Shown here piece after piece: positions 19,098-29,400 of a stretch of DNA of 64,000 nt. A program made the position numbers and the translations under genes. Below the pieces are notes generated by a model, which was given only the letters and a program-made list of their open reading frames with translations, was not told the DNA's origin and ran no database searches. Location of the stretch: the NCBI RefSeq assembly GCF_019711515.1, contig NZ_JAIGNO010000009.1, positions 1 through 64,000 on the forward strand, in the 5' to 3' direction. Numbering within the stretch: the stretch's first letter is position 1; every line of letters begins with the position of its first letter. Origin of the DNA: Qipengyuania qiaonensis (lineage in GTDB: Bacteria > Pseudomonadota > Alphaproteobacteria > Sphingomonadales > Sphingomonadaceae).

Positions 19098-21005
19098 TCA
19101 CTTCAGCGGCAGGATCTTACCGATGATGTAGTCGGCCGCTTCTTCGGGTGTCATCTCCACCGTGTTGACGCGGATTTCGGGATCTTCCGGGGCTTCGTAG
19201 GGGCTGTCGATCCCGGTGAAGTTCTTCAGCTTGCCTTCGCGGGCCTTCTTGTAGAGGCCCTTCACGTCGCGCGCTTCGGCCACCTCCAGCGGGGTGTCGA
19301 CATGGATCTCGATGAACTCGCCGCCATCGATCATGTCGCGCACCAGCTGGCGGTCGGCGCGGAAGGGGCTGATGAAGGCGGTCAGTACGATCAGCCCGGC
19401 ATCGGTCATCAGCTTGGCGACTTCGCCGATGCGGCGGATATTCTCGATCCGGTCGCTTTCGGTGAAACCAAGGTCCTTGTTGAGACCGTGACGGACATTG
19501 TCGCCATCGAGCAGGAAGGTGTGGCGGTTCATCAGCGCCAGCTTCTTCTCCACCTCGTTGGCGATGGTCGACTTGCCCGATCCCGACAGGCCGGTGAACC
19601 ACAGGACGCGCGGCGTCTGGTTCTTCATCGAGGCATGGTGTCCGCGCGTGATGTCGGTCGGCTGCCAATGCACGTTCTGGCTGCGGCGCAGGCTGAAGTG
19701 CAGCATCCCGGCACCGACCGTCCGGTTGGTGATCTTGTCGATCAGAATGAAACCGCCCAGCGTGCGATTGTCGACATAGGGTTCGAACACGATGCGTTTG
19801 TCTGTCGTGACTTCGCACACACCGATCTGGTTGAGGTGCAATCGCTGCGCGGCGAGGTGCTCCATCGTGTTCACGTCGATCTCGTATTTCGGCTCGGCCA
19901 CCGTGGCGCTGACCGTCTGGGTGCCGAGCTTGAGCCAGTAGCCGCGGCCCACCACCAGCGGTTCGTCGTCCATCCAGACGATGGTGCTCTCGAACTGGTC
20001 GGCGACTTCGGGCGGGTCGTCAGCGGTTGCGAGGACATCGCCGCGCGAACTGTCGATCTCGTCTTCGAGCGTGATCGTGACCGACTGGCCCGCGACCGCT
20101 TCGTCCAGATCGCCGTCCATGGTGACGATGGATTTCACCTTGCTCGTCTTGCCCGACGGCAGCGAGCGTAATTCGTCGCCTGGCCTCACCGTCCCGGTGG
20201 CGATCTGGCCGGCGAAGCCACGGAAGTCGAGATTGGGGCGATTGACCCACTGGACCGGCATGCGGAAGGGTTTCGCCTGATTGGCGGTGCTGTTCACCTC
20301 CGTGGTTTCGAGGTGGCGGATCAGGATCGGGCCATCGTACCAGCGGGTATTGTCAGACCGGGTCGTGATATTGTCGCCTGCGAGGCCCGACATCGGAATC
20401 GCGGTGAAGCTTTCGATACCGATGCTGTCGGCGAATGCGCGGTAGTCGGCAACAATGGCGTCGAACCTGGCCTGATCGTAATCGATCAGGTCCATCTTGT
20501 TAACGGCCAGCACGAGGTTCTTGATGCCGAGCCTGTGGCACAGGAAGCTGTGGCGCCTGGTCTGGACCAGCACGCCCTTGCGTGCATCGATCAGGATCAC
20601 GGCGCAATCGGCGGTCGATGCGCCGGTGACCATGTTGCGCGTATACTGCTCGTGGCCCGGGCAGTCGGCGACGATGAACTTGCGTTTCTTGGTGGCGAAG
20701 AAGCGATAGGCGACGTCGATCGTGATACCTTGTTCGCGCTCCGCGGCAAGCCCGTCGACCAGCAGCGCGAAGTCGATCTCCTGCCCTTGCGTGCCGACCT
20801 TCCTGCTGTCGTTTTCGAGCGCGGCCAGCTGGTCTTCGAAGATCATCTTCGAATCGTAAAGCAGGCGGCCAATCAGGGTCGATTTGCCATCGTCCACGCT
20901 GCCGCAGGTGATGAAGCGCAGCATCGACTTGTTCTGGTGTTGCTCGAGATAGGCCTCGATATCGTCGGCGATAAGGGCGTCGGTCTTGTAGATCGGATCG
21001 GTCAT
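19098..21005 (-). CDS. cysNC: Bifunctional sulfate adenylyltransferase GTPase subunit / APS kinase
   Basis: The protein is 635 aa, a CysN-CysC fusion. Residues 1-440 are the GTPase: P-loop [13 protein letters not shown] (about 35), switch [11 protein letters not shown] (about 115), NKMDL (about 170), then two beta-barrel domains. Residues 455-635 are APS kinase with P-loop [24 protein letters not shown] and [13 protein letters not shown]. With CysD it makes APS from sulfate and ATP, then PAPS. Its ATG shares one base with the cysD stop (TGATG), showing translational coupling. No sulfite or PAPS reductase gene is visible nearby, so in this window the locus only activates sulfate. Confidence 0.97.
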   Translation of the reverse strand: MTDPIYKTDALIADDIEAYLEQHQNKSMLRFITCGSVDDGKSTLIGRLLYDSKMIFEDQLAALENDSRKVGTQGQEIDFALLVDGLAAEREQGITIDVAYRFFATKKRKFIVADCPGHEQYTRNMVTGASTADCAVILIDARKGVLVQTRRHSFLCHRLGIKNLVLAVNKMDLIDYDQARFDAIVADYRAFADSIGIESFTAIPMSGLAGDNITTRSDNTRWYDGPILIRHLETTEVNSTANQAKPFRMPVQWVNRPNLDFRGFAGQIATGTVRPGDELRSLPSGKTSKVKSIVTMDGDLDEAVAGQSVTITLEDEIDSSRGDVLATADDPPEVADQFESTIVWMDDEPLVVGRGYWLKLGTQTVSATVAEPKYEIDVNTMEHLAAQRLHLNQIGVCEVTTDKRIVFEPYVDNRTLGGFILIDKITNRTVGAGMLHFSLRRSQNVHWQPTDITRGHHASMKNQTPRVLWFTGLSGSGKSTIANEVEKKLALMNRHTFLLDGDNVRHGLNKDLGFTESDRIENIRRIGEVAKLMTDAGLIVLTAFISPFRADRQLVRDMIDGGEFIEIHVDTPLEVAEARDVKGLYKKAREGKLKNFTGIDSPYEAPEDPEIRVNTVEMTPEEAADYIIGKILPLK

Positions 21006-21913
21006 CAGAAGTAACCCTCCTGCTTCTTCTTCTCCATCGACGCATCGCCTGCGTCCTTGTCGATCACGCGGCCCTGCCGTTCGCTGGTGGTGGTCAGCAG
21101 CATCTCCTGCACCACTTCCTGCAAGGTCGCCGCTTCGCTTTCGACAGCGCCCGTCAGCGGGAAGCAGCCGAGCGTTCGGAAGCGGATCGAGCGTTCGGCG
21201 ATTTCCGGGCGATAGCCCATGACCTTTTCGAGCCGGTCGATATCGTCGGCCATGAACAGCCCGCCTTCATATTCGTAGGTCGGGCGCCTGGCGCTGAAAT
21301 AGAGCGGCACGATCTCGACGTTTTCGGCCATGATGTATTGCCAGATGTCGAGTTCGGTCCAGTTGGAGAGCGGGAAGACACGGATGCTCTCGCCCTTCTT
21401 CTTGCGGGCGTTGTAGAGGTTCCACAGTTCGGGGCGCTGGTTCTTCGGGTCCCAGCCATGCGTGGCGGTGCGGAAGGAGAAGATGCGCTCTTTCGCGCGG
21501 CTCTTTTCCTCGTCGCGCCGCGCGCCGCCGAAGGCCGCGTCGAAACCGTATTTGTCGAGCGCCTGCTTGAGACCTTCGGTCTTCCACATATCGGTGTGGA
21601 GCGGGCCGTGATCGAACGGGTTGATCCCGCGCTCGGCGGCTTCGGGATTCTGATGCACGATCAGTTCCATGCCGGCGTCCTGCGCGGCCTTTTCGCGCAG
21701 GGCGTACATGTCCTGGAACTTCCAGGTGGTATCGACATGCATCAGCGGGAAGGGTGGGGGCGAGGGATAGAAGGCCTTCTTGGCGAGATGCAACATCACC
21801 GCGCTGTCCTTGCCGATCGAATAGAGCATCACCGGTTTCTCTGCCTCGGCAACCACTTCGCGCATGATGTGGATGCTCTCGGCTTCGAGGCGCTGGAGGT
21901 GGGTCAGGGTCAT
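21005..21913 (-). CDS. cysD: Sulfate adenylyltransferase subunit 2
   Basis: The protein is 302 aa, the normal CysD length. It is an N-type ATP-pyrophosphatase with PP-loop [14 protein letters not shown] (about residue 33), [12 protein letters not shown] (about 60), [20 protein letters not shown] (about 130) and C-terminal [16 protein letters not shown]. It catalyses adenylyl transfer from ATP to sulfate; the CysN GTPase drives the reaction. The ATG at 21913 has GAGGA 7 nt upstream. It is divergent from a LuxR-type regulator with a palindrome in the gap. Confidence 0.97.
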   Translation of the reverse strand: MTLTHLQRLEAESIHIMREVVAEAEKPVMLYSIGKDSAVMLHLAKKAFYPSPPPFPLMHVDTTWKFQDMYALREKAAQDAGMELIVHQNPEAAERGINPFDHGPLHTDMWKTEGLKQALDKYGFDAAFGGARRDEEKSRAKERIFSFRTATHGWDPKNQRPELWNLYNARKKKGESIRVFPLSNWTELDIWQYIMAENVEIVPLYFSARRPTYEYEGGLFMADDIDRLEKVMGYRPEIAERSIRFRTLGCFPLTGAVESEAATLQEVVQEMLLTTTSERQGRVIDKDAGDASMEKKKQEGYF

Positions 21914-21964
21914 TCGCGGGTCCTCAAGTTGATGAAACACATGCGGGGGCGACATCCCTCATGG

Positions 21965-21982
21965 ACCTCCCATATGGGAGGT
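21965..21982. promoter_or_regulatory. Perfect 18-bp palindrome between cysD and luxR-type gene
   Basis: ACCTCCCATATGGGAGGT is its own reverse complement. It lies 51 bp upstream of cysD and 14 bp upstream of the divergent LuxR-type regulator, close to the ribosome site of the latter. The position suits an operator controlling one or both genes, probably for the LuxR-family protein itself (inference). Confidence 0.65.
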
Positions 21983-21996
21983 GTTAGAGGAAATGC

Positions 21997-22995
21997 ATGC
22001 GTATTCCCAACCTCGGCGAAACCGAGCTGCTTGTGCCCCTCCATTCGGGTATGTTCGAGCAACCCATGTGGCAGACCTTCCTGCGCCTGCTGCGCTTGGT
22101 CACCGAGGCCGACGGGGTTGCCATTGTGCTGACGGGCACCGGCGAGGCGGCGGACGTGATGCTGCGTGAAGGCGAGCCCATCGATCCGCCGCGCACGGAC
22201 ATGCGCGTGGGCCGGGTCTATTCGGGCAACGACCTGGCCCATCCGGAGAGTGCCTTGCGCGCGATCAGCGTCCGCGGGGATGCGCTTGCTCTTACCCTGA
22301 TCGTACTGGCGCGCGATGCCCCCGGTGCGGAGATCGGCAGCCTGCTTTCGGCACTGGTCCCGCACCTGCAGGTCGCGCTGAAAGTGCTCGAATCGATCGA
22401 CCGCGAACGTGGCCGTGCCTCGGTCGGTGCGGAAGCGTTCCGGCGCATGAATTTCGGCTGGATCGCATTGGACGAGCGCTGCCGGATCGTGGATCTCGAT
22501 GGCCAGGCGGACAGCTTTCTCCAGCGGTCGGGTGCCCTGCGCCGTGGGCCCTACAACCGACTCATCCCGTCATCGCCCAGCGTCGACCGGCAATTGACGA
22601 GCATTGCCAAGGCGATGGCGGCGGATAGTCGCCACCGTCCGCAGGCGATCAATATCGGCCAGGACCCGTGGATCGATATTCTCGTCGTGCCCATGCGGAT
22701 CGACGCGCTGGCGGGCGAGAGCAAGGCCGTCGCGGTGATCTATCTGCGCGGCGACCGGTCGTCGTCGGCCGACCGGCACGAACAGCTGGTCGACCTGTTC
22801 GACCTGACGCCCGCCGAGGCACGGCTCGCCTGGTCGCTGGCGCAGGGCCTGACAATTGCGGAAGCGGCCGAAGCGCATGGGCTGACGGTGGAGACGGCGC
22901 GGTACTATTCGAAGCGCATCTACGCCAAGACCGGTGCGCGCGGGCAGGTGGACCTCGTGCGCAATATCCTCACCGGAGTGCTGGCTTTGGCGTGA
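21997..22995 (+). CDS. LuxR-family HTH transcriptional regulator
   Basis: The protein is 332 aa. The C-terminal 65 residues are a GerE/LuxR helix-turn-helix: FDLTPAEARLAWSLAQGLTI, AEAAEAHGLTVETARYYSKR, IYAKTGARGQVDLVRNIL. The N-terminal 250 residues contain a GAF- or PAS-like sensory region with no recognisable ligand motif. The ATG at 21997 has AGAGG 6 nt upstream. Its promoter region is shared with cysD and contains a perfect palindrome, so autoregulation or control of sulfate assimilation is plausible. It is convergent with the acyl-CoA dehydrogenases. Confidence 0.88.
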   Translation: MRIPNLGETELLVPLHSGMFEQPMWQTFLRLLRLVTEADGVAIVLTGTGEAADVMLREGEPIDPPRTDMRVGRVYSGNDLAHPESALRAISVRGDALALTLIVLARDAPGAEIGSLLSALVPHLQVALKVLESIDRERGRASVGAEAFRRMNFGWIALDERCRIVDLDGQADSFLQRSGALRRGPYNRLIPSSPSVDRQLTSIAKAMAADSRHRPQAINIGQDPWIDILVVPMRIDALAGESKAVAVIYLRGDRSSSADRHEQLVDLFDLTPAEARLAWSLAQGLTIAEAAEAHGLTVETARYYSKRIYAKTGARGQVDLVRNILTGVLALA

Positions 22996-23030
22996 TCATT
23001 GCCGCGTCGCCTGCGGCACCTCGCAATGAC
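22996..23030. repeat. Imperfect inverted repeat between convergent genes, dispersed-repeat-like
   Basis: TCATTGC and GCAATGA flank an inner GC-rich dyad (CGC...GCG), starting right at the LuxR gene stop. On the minus strand the element reads ATTGCGAGGTGCCGCAGG and then CGACGCGGCAAT, very like the short palindromic repeats found scattered in many proteobacterial genomes. It probably serves as a bidirectional terminator. Only one copy was noticed here. Confidence 0.5.
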
Positions 23031-23033
23031 CTG

Positions 23034-23759
23034 TTATGGGTCGGTGCGCGCCGTCAGGTTCGGCCAGAATGCATCCGCGCCGTCTTCGATCACGTGCTCG
23101 CCCAGCCTGCGGCTCCAATAGGCGTCGTTGCCGTATTCCGAGCGCCACTGCCACAGCCGCCGGGTGAGATGGTGGAGAGCGTATTCCTGCGTAAAACCGA
23201 TCGCGCCGTGGACCTGATGCGCGACCGTGGTGCCCACTTCGACCGCCCGGTTCGCGCGCAGCTTGGCCGCGGCGATCTCGAACCCGGCGTCGCCCCGGTC
23301 GAGCGCCTGCGCCGCGCCCATCGCTGCGCAGTTTGCGGCGGCGGCCTCGCAAGCGAAGCCTGCCAGCGACTGCTGGACCGCCTGGAACTTGCCCAGCGGG
23401 CGTCCGAACTGCTGGCGTTCGTTGGCGTAGGCGACCGATAGCGCAAGGGCCGCGTCGAGCGCGCCAGCGATCTGGCAGGTCCGGGCGAAGGCCATCGTCT
23501 GCTCGCACTGGCCCCCATCTGCTCGCTCCACCGCCAGCGCCGGAATGTCGATCCCGAGCGCGTGATAACCCGCGAGGCGAAACACCGTCAGCGCATCGAT
23601 CCAGTCGCCGCCGAAACCGCCTTCGTCCTCGGGCACCAGCAGCAGCGGCAGGCCCAGTTGTTCCAGACGCGAAAGGTCTTTCGCTTCGGTCGCGTCAGGC
23701 CCCAGTTCGGCAAAGAGCGGATCGACCATTTCGGCCAGCATGCGGCGGGTATCGCTCAT
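23034..23759 (-). CDS. Acyl-CoA dehydrogenase-like protein lacking the middle beta domain
   Basis: The protein is 241 aa, against about 330-390 for the family. Residues 1-75 resemble the N-terminal helical domain. Almost directly after, from about 85, comes the C-terminal helical domain: AGALDAALALSVAYANERQQ, FGRPLGKFQAVQQ, VHGAIGFTQEYALHHLTRRL. The central beta-barrel that binds acyl-CoA and flavin (about 110 residues) is absent, without a frameshift. It overlaps the upstream full-length dehydrogenase by ATGA, so both are probably made together and may form a heteromer like other paired ACADs. The catalytic base is not obvious. Confidence 0.82.
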   Translation of the reverse strand: MSDTRRMLAEMVDPLFAELGPDATEAKDLSRLEQLGLPLLLVPEDEGGFGGDWIDALTVFRLAGYHALGIDIPALAVERADGGQCEQTMAFARTCQIAGALDAALALSVAYANERQQFGRPLGKFQAVQQSLAGFACEAAAANCAAMGAAQALDRGDAGFEIAAAKLRANRAVEVGTTVAHQVHGAIGFTQEYALHHLTRRLWQWRSEYGNDAYWSRRLGEHVIEDGADAFWPNLTARTDP

Positions 23760-24892
23760 CGCAGGCCCAGCCCGCGCGCGATGATCCCCTTGACGATCTC
23801 GCGCGTTCCGCCACGCAGCGAGAAGCTGGGGCTGACCTGCAGCAGGTAGAAACAGACGGCGCGCAGCACTTCGTTATCCGGACTGCCGAAATCGACCGCC
23901 GCCTGCACCAGTTGCGGGATCGCCTGTTCGTAGGAATTGCCGAGATCCTTGACCATGGTCGCTTCCAGCGCCGGGTCTTCGCCGCGCGCCAGCTTGGCCG
24001 CGACCGAGGCGCTCATCAGACGCAGGGTCCATGCTTCCGCCGCAAGACGGCCCACCAGCATATCCAGTTCAGGATTGCGGTGCACGCTGGCGTGGCGGAC
24101 CAGCTCGAGGAACAGCACCATGGATGACAGATACCGCTCCGGCCCCGACCGTTCGAGCGACAGTTCCGCCGTCGCCTGCTTCCACCCTTCGCCTTCGGTG
24201 CCGAGCAGCGCGCTGCCGGGCAGGCGTACCTGGTCGAAGAACACTTCGTTGAATTCATGCGCGCCGGTAAGGTCGACGATCGGCTTCACCGTGACGCCCG
24301 GCGTATCCATCGGGACGACGAGTTGCGACAGGCCCTTCTGTCGTTCGCTTCCGGCCTCGGTGCGGACCAGCGCGATCATGAAATGGCTGACATGCGCGCC
24401 TGTGGTCCAGACCTTCTGTCCATCGAGAACCCATCCATCGCCATCGCGACGCGCAGCGGTGCGGACGGAGGCGAGGTCCGAACCAGAACCCGGTTCGCTA
24501 AGGCCGATGCAGGCGAAAGCTTCGCCCCGCGCGATGGCCGGTACCCAGCGGCGTTTCAGCTCCTCGTTGCCGAGCCGGAGCAGCAGCGGTCCGCTCTGCC
24601 GGTCGGCGATCCAGTGCGCGCCAACCGGCGCACCCGCCGCCAGCAGTTCCTCGATCGCCACATAGCGTTCGAGCTGGCTGCGCTCGTGCCCGCCATATTC
24701 CTTCGGCCAGGTCATGCCGAGCAGGCCCGCCTTGCCCAGCTTGCGGCTGAATTGCGGGTCGGGCTTGGTCCAGCTGTTGGCACGGCGCACCTGATCGCGT
24801 TCGCCATGTTCGGCGACCAGCGCACGCACCCGTTCGCGCAGCGCGGGGGCGGTATCCGGCCAGTCGACCGCTTCGGTAACGAAGGTCTGCAT
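23756..24892 (-). CDS. Acyl-CoA dehydrogenase
   Basis: The protein is 378 aa with the full three-domain fold. Motifs are GMTWPKEYGGHERSQLE (about 60), the flavin/substrate loop AFACIGLSEPGSGSDLASVR (about 125), WVLDGQKVWTTGAHVSHFMI (about 155), and C-terminal FSLRGGTREIVKGIIARGLG. It oxidises an acyl-CoA to the enoyl-CoA with FAD. ATG 24892 has GAGGAG 4 nt upstream; the frame runs further upstream, through the divergent aldehyde dehydrogenase, without meaning. It is first in a two-gene operon. Substrates are unknown; paired ACADs often act on sterol or branched acyl chains. Confidence 0.93.
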   Translation of the reverse strand: MQTFVTEAVDWPDTAPALRERVRALVAEHGERDQVRRANSWTKPDPQFSRKLGKAGLLGMTWPKEYGGHERSQLERYVAIEELLAAGAPVGAHWIADRQSGPLLLRLGNEELKRRWVPAIARGEAFACIGLSEPGSGSDLASVRTAARRDGDGWVLDGQKVWTTGAHVSHFMIALVRTEAGSERQKGLSQLVVPMDTPGVTVKPIVDLTGAHEFNEVFFDQVRLPGSALLGTEGEGWKQATAELSLERSGPERYLSSMVLFLELVRHASVHRNPELDMLVGRLAAEAWTLRLMSASVAAKLARGEDPALEATMVKDLGNSYEQAIPQLVQAAVDFGSPDNEVLRAVCFYLLQVSPSFSLRGGTREIVKGIIARGLGLR

Positions 24893-25021
24893 CGCGCTCC
24901 TCTCGCCGTCTTTCTCACCAATTTGCCACCCTGCCGCAAGACCCGTTGCATCGAGCAACGAATCCCGACACTGTATTGCCCGGAGACGAGTCCCCCCAAG
25001 ATTCCGACAAGGAGAGAGACG

Positions 25022-26443
25022 ATGGCCGACTATAAGAACCTGATCGACGGCGAGATGGCCGACAATGGCGAATGGCTGGAGGTTCTGAACCCCGCGAACG
25101 AGCAGGTCGTGGGTCGTGTCCCCGCCTGCGGCAAGGACGAGCTGGATCGCGCGGTCGCCGCCGCCCGCCGCGCGTTCAAGGAGTGGAAGAAGACCACGCC
25201 CGAAGAACGGCAGAAGGTCGTTCAGGGGATCGCCGCCGCGATCAAGGACAATGCCGACGAACTCTTTCGCCTGCTGACTACCGAGCAGGGCAAGCCTCAC
25301 GCGCAGGCGCAGCAGGAGATCTACGGTGCGGCCGGACTTGCCGCCGCGCAGTCGACGCTGACGCTGGACGATGTGATCAACCAGGACGACGACACCCGCC
25401 TGTCGCGCACGCGCCGCGTGCCGGTGGGCGTGGTCGGCGGCATCGTGCCGTGGAACTTCCCGGTGATGATGGCGATCCAGAAGATCGTGCCCGCGCTGAT
25501 CTCGGGCTGCACCATCGTGCTCAAGCCCTCGCCCTTCACTCCGCTGACGACGTTGCGCATCGCCGAACTGATCAAGGATGTGGTGCCCGCGGGCACGGTG
25601 AACATCATCACCGGCGAAGACAGCCTCGGCCCGCTGATCACCGAGCATCCGGATATCGACAAGATCACCTTCACCGGGTCGACCGCGACCGGCAAGAAGA
25701 TCATGGAAGGCGCCAGCGGCGATCTGAAGCGCATCACGCTCGAACTCGGCGGCAACGACGCCTCGATCGTGCTGCCCGATGCCGATGTCGAGAAGGTCGC
25801 CGAACAGCTGTTCTGGTCGAGCTTCTCCAATGCCGGGCAGATCTGCGTCGCGGCCAAGCGGATCTACATCCACGAGGACATTTACGACGATCTCAGCAAA
25901 GCGATCGCCGAATACGCCAAGGGCGTGACCGTGGGCGACGGGTCGCAGCAGGGCACCGGGGTCGGCCCGATCCAGAACAAGAAGCAGTACGAGCGCGTGC
26001 TCGAACTGATCCAGGACGCCAAGGACAATGGCTACAAGTTCCTGACCGGTGGAGACAAGGACCCGTCCGGCACCGGCTATTACGTGCCCATCACCATTCT
26101 CGACAATCCGCCGGAAGAGGCACGCATCGTCGCCGAGGAACAGTTCGGCCCGGTCATGCCGCTGATGAAGTTCTCGACCGACGAGGAGGTGATCGCGCGG
26201 GCCAACAATTCCGATTACGGGCTCGCCGGCGCGGTCTGGACCAAGGATACCGATCGCGGTGTCGCCATCGCCGAACAGCTCGAGACCGGTACGGTGTGGA
26301 TCAACGAATTCCTCCACATCAATCCGCTGGCGCCTTTCGGCGGGCACAAGCAATCGGGCTTCGGCGCGGAATACGGCGTCGATGGGTTGAAGGAATTCAC
26401 GTACCCGCAGGTCATCACGGTCAAGCGCGACGCCGTGGTCTGA
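25022..26443 (+). CDS. NAD(P)-dependent aldehyde dehydrogenase
   Basis: The protein is 473 aa, the typical length. It oxidises an aldehyde to the acid. Motifs: VPWNFPVMMAIQKIVPAL (about 140), FTGSTATGKKI (about 220), catalytic Glu in LELGGND (about 242), catalytic Cys in NAGQICVAAKR (about 276), and PFGGHKQSGFGAEYG near the end. GGAGAGAG precedes the ATG. It is divergent from the acyl-CoA dehydrogenase pair across 129 bp and converges on the 5-oxoprolinase with 9 bp between stops. The class is similar to broad-range ALDHs; the physiological substrate is not readable. Confidence 0.95.
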   Translation: MADYKNLIDGEMADNGEWLEVLNPANEQVVGRVPACGKDELDRAVAAARRAFKEWKKTTPEERQKVVQGIAAAIKDNADELFRLLTTEQGKPHAQAQQEIYGAAGLAAAQSTLTLDDVINQDDDTRLSRTRRVPVGVVGGIVPWNFPVMMAIQKIVPALISGCTIVLKPSPFTPLTTLRIAELIKDVVPAGTVNIITGEDSLGPLITEHPDIDKITFTGSTATGKKIMEGASGDLKRITLELGGNDASIVLPDADVEKVAEQLFWSSFSNAGQICVAAKRIYIHEDIYDDLSKAIAEYAKGVTVGDGSQQGTGVGPIQNKKQYERVLELIQDAKDNGYKFLTGGDKDPSGTGYYVPITILDNPPEEARIVAEEQFGPVMPLMKFSTDEEVIARANNSDYGLAGAVWTKDTDRGVAIAEQLETGTVWINEFLHINPLAPFGGHKQSGFGAEYGVDGLKEFTYPQVITVKRDAVV

Positions 26444-26452
26444 CGCCTGCGA

Positions 26453-29400
26453 TCATGCCGGGCGGGGAGGGCCGTAGCCACCTCCGCCCGGAGTCAGCAC
26501 CACGAAGCGGTCGCCGGGTTCCATCTCGGCCGAGCCGGTCGCGCCGAGTTCCTCGCGCGTGCCATCGGCCCGCTCGATCCAGTTGCGTCCCGGCTGGGCG
26601 TCGGCGCCGCCACAAATGCCGCGCGGGGCGATGGCGCGCCGGTTGGCGAGCATATTGGCGCGCATCGGCGCGAGAAAGGTCATGCGCCGCTCGACGCCGT
26701 CGCCGCCGCGATACTCGCCGTTGCCGCCCGAACCGGCGCGGATGGCGAAACTGTCGAGCCGAACCGGCAGGCGCGTTTCGAGGATTTCCGGATCGGTCAG
26801 CCGCGAGTTGGTCATATGCGTCTGCACCGCGCTGGTGCCGGGATGGCCGGGGCCGGCGCCCGATCCGCCGCAGATGGTCTCGTAATACTGGTCGGTGCCA
26901 TCGCCGAAGGTGAAATTGTTCATCGTCCCCTGGCTGGGCGCAAGGCGGCCGGTCGCCGCGAACAGCGCGTCGGTCACGACCTGGCTGGTCTCGACATTGC
27001 CTGCCACCACCGCCGCGCCGGGCCGGGGATTGAGCATCGACCCTGCGGGCACCACCAGTTCGATCGGACGCAGGCAGCCATCGTTCATCGGGATGGCATC
27101 GTCGATCAGCGTGCGCACGGCATAGAGCGCGGCGGCGCGGGTGATCGATTTCGGGGCGTTGAAATTGTCGGGCAGTTGCTCGCTGGTGCCGGTGAAATCG
27201 AACACGGCGGAGCGGCTGGCGCGATCGATCCGGATGGCGACCTTCACCACCGCGCCATTGTCCATGGGATAGGCGAAGCTGCCGTCCTCCAGCCGGTCGA
27301 GCAGGCCGCGCACGCTTTCTTCCGCATTGGCGAGAACGTGATCCATATAGGCCGCGACCACGTCCGCCCCTTGGTCGCGCGCGGCGGCGTGAAGCAGCTC
27401 CTGTCCGCGCGTGCAGGCGGCAAGCTGCGCGCGCAAGTCGGAGATGTTGCGCGCCGGATTGCGTGCCGGATAGGTGGCCGAGGCCAATTGTTCGCGCATT
27501 TCTGCCTCGCGGAAATGGCCCTCGTCGACCAGCAAGGCATTGTCGATCAATACGCCTTCTTCCTCGATCGTGCGGCTTTCGGGCGGCATCGATCCGGGCG
27601 CTATGCCGCCTATATCCGAATGGTGACCGCGCGCGGCGACGAAGGCGTCGGGCTCGTCCGCGTCATCGGCGAAGAATACCGGCACGATCACCGTGATGTC
27701 GGGCAAGTGGGTGCCGCCGCGATAGGGATCGTTGAGGACATAAGCGTCGCCGCGCCTGAACCCCCTCCCGTCGCGCGCTTCCCCACGGGTCTCGATCACG
27801 CGCGCGATGCTGTCGCCCATCGACCCCAGATGAACCGGGATATGCGGCGCATTGGCGATGAGTTCGCCCGCGCGGTCGAACAGCGCGCAGGAAAAATCGA
27901 GCCGCTCCTTGATATTGACCGAGGTCGCGGTCGACTGGAGCACTACCCCCATCTCCTCGGCGATCGCCATGAACAGGTTGTTGAAGATCTCCAGCCGCAC
28001 GGGATCTACTGCGGTCCCTGCCGCGCGCGTGCGGGTCAGTGCTTCGGCGCGGGTGAGAACGAGGCTGCCTTCGTCCGCAAGCCGTGCCCGCCAGCCCGGC
28101 TCGACGACGGTGGTCGAGGCGGGATCGATTACCAGCAGCGGGCCGGCGACAGTCTCTCCGACCGACAACGCGGCACGCTCGATGGTGCGCCAGCTGCCCG
28201 AGGCTTCACCGCTCGCGGCAACGGGCTCGGCCTGCGCCGTGCCGATGCCACCGGACGCGCCGCTGGCCTCGACGCTGAGCGCCTCAACAACGATCGGCGC
28301 CTCGGCGTCGGAATAGCCGTAGCGCCGGCGGTGCAGTGTGCGGAACTCGCGGTCCATCTCTTCGCGCGGCGCACAGGCGATCGTCAGCATGCTGTCGCTT
28401 CCTTCGAAGCGCAGCCGCGCGCGGCTTTCGAGGGTGACGGCGGATGGGGCGATGCCCTGTTCAGCCAGCGCTGCGCGCGCCTCGTCTTCCAGCACGGTCA
28501 ACTCGGGTCCGAAATCGTCCGCGAGCGGGCGCACCAGGCTGACCTCGCGGATCGCCTTAACCGGAGCGAGGCCGATGCCATAGGCTGAGAGAATCCCCGC
28601 CAGCGGATGCACCAGCACGGTCTCCATCCCCAGCGCATCGGCCACGCGGCAGGCATGCTGCCCGCCCGCTCCGCCGAAGCAGGCGAGGGCGTAGCTCGTC
28701 ACATCGTGCCCGCGCGCGACGCTGATCTTGCGAATGGCGTTGGCCATGGAATCGACTGCGATGGCGAGGAAACCTTCGGCGATTTCCTCGAGCGATGCCG
28801 GGTCCTCCAGCGCGGCCGCGATGTCCTCCAGTCGCGTGCGCGAAGCCTGCGGATCGAGCGCTTGATTTCCGCCCGAACCGAACACTTTGGGGAAGAAAGC
28901 CGGGTCGATACGACCGAGGAACAGGTTGCAGTCGGTCACTGTCAGCGGACCGCCCTTGCAATAGCAGGCGGGCCCCGGATCGGCGCCCGCGCTTTCAGGC
29001 CCGACGCGGAAGCGCCCGGCATCGTACTGACAAATCGACCCACCTCCTGCCGCGACGGTATGAATCTGCATCATCGGCGCGGCGACGCGGACTCCGGCGA
29101 CCAGGCTGTCGCCGGTCAGTTCGTATTCGCCCGCATAATGCGCGACATCGGTGCTGGTCCCGCCCATGTCGAAGCCGATCAGCTTACGGTGGCCGAGCGG
29201 TTCGCTGGCGGCGACCATCCCCACTACGCCGCCGGCGGGGCCCGACAGGATCGCATCCTTGCCGCGGAACGCGCCGACTTCGGCGAGCCCGCCATTGGAC
29301 TGCATGAAGCGGAGGCTTTCGGTGTCGGGCAGACCCGCCTGGAGCGTATCGGTGTAGCGCCGCAGCACCGGCGAGAGATAGGCGTCCACCACCGTCGTAT

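Noticed and set aside
24893-26353. Long leftward frame extending the acyl-CoA dehydrogenase through the aldehyde dehydrogenase gene
   Set aside because: It is the antisense of a well-conserved aldehyde dehydrogenase; the proper dehydrogenase start with GAGGAG is at 24892.
26816-28588. 590-codon rightward frame inside the 5-oxoprolinase gene
   Set aside because: High GC gives long antisense frames; the 5-oxoprolinase reading has clear HyuA/HyuB motifs throughout.
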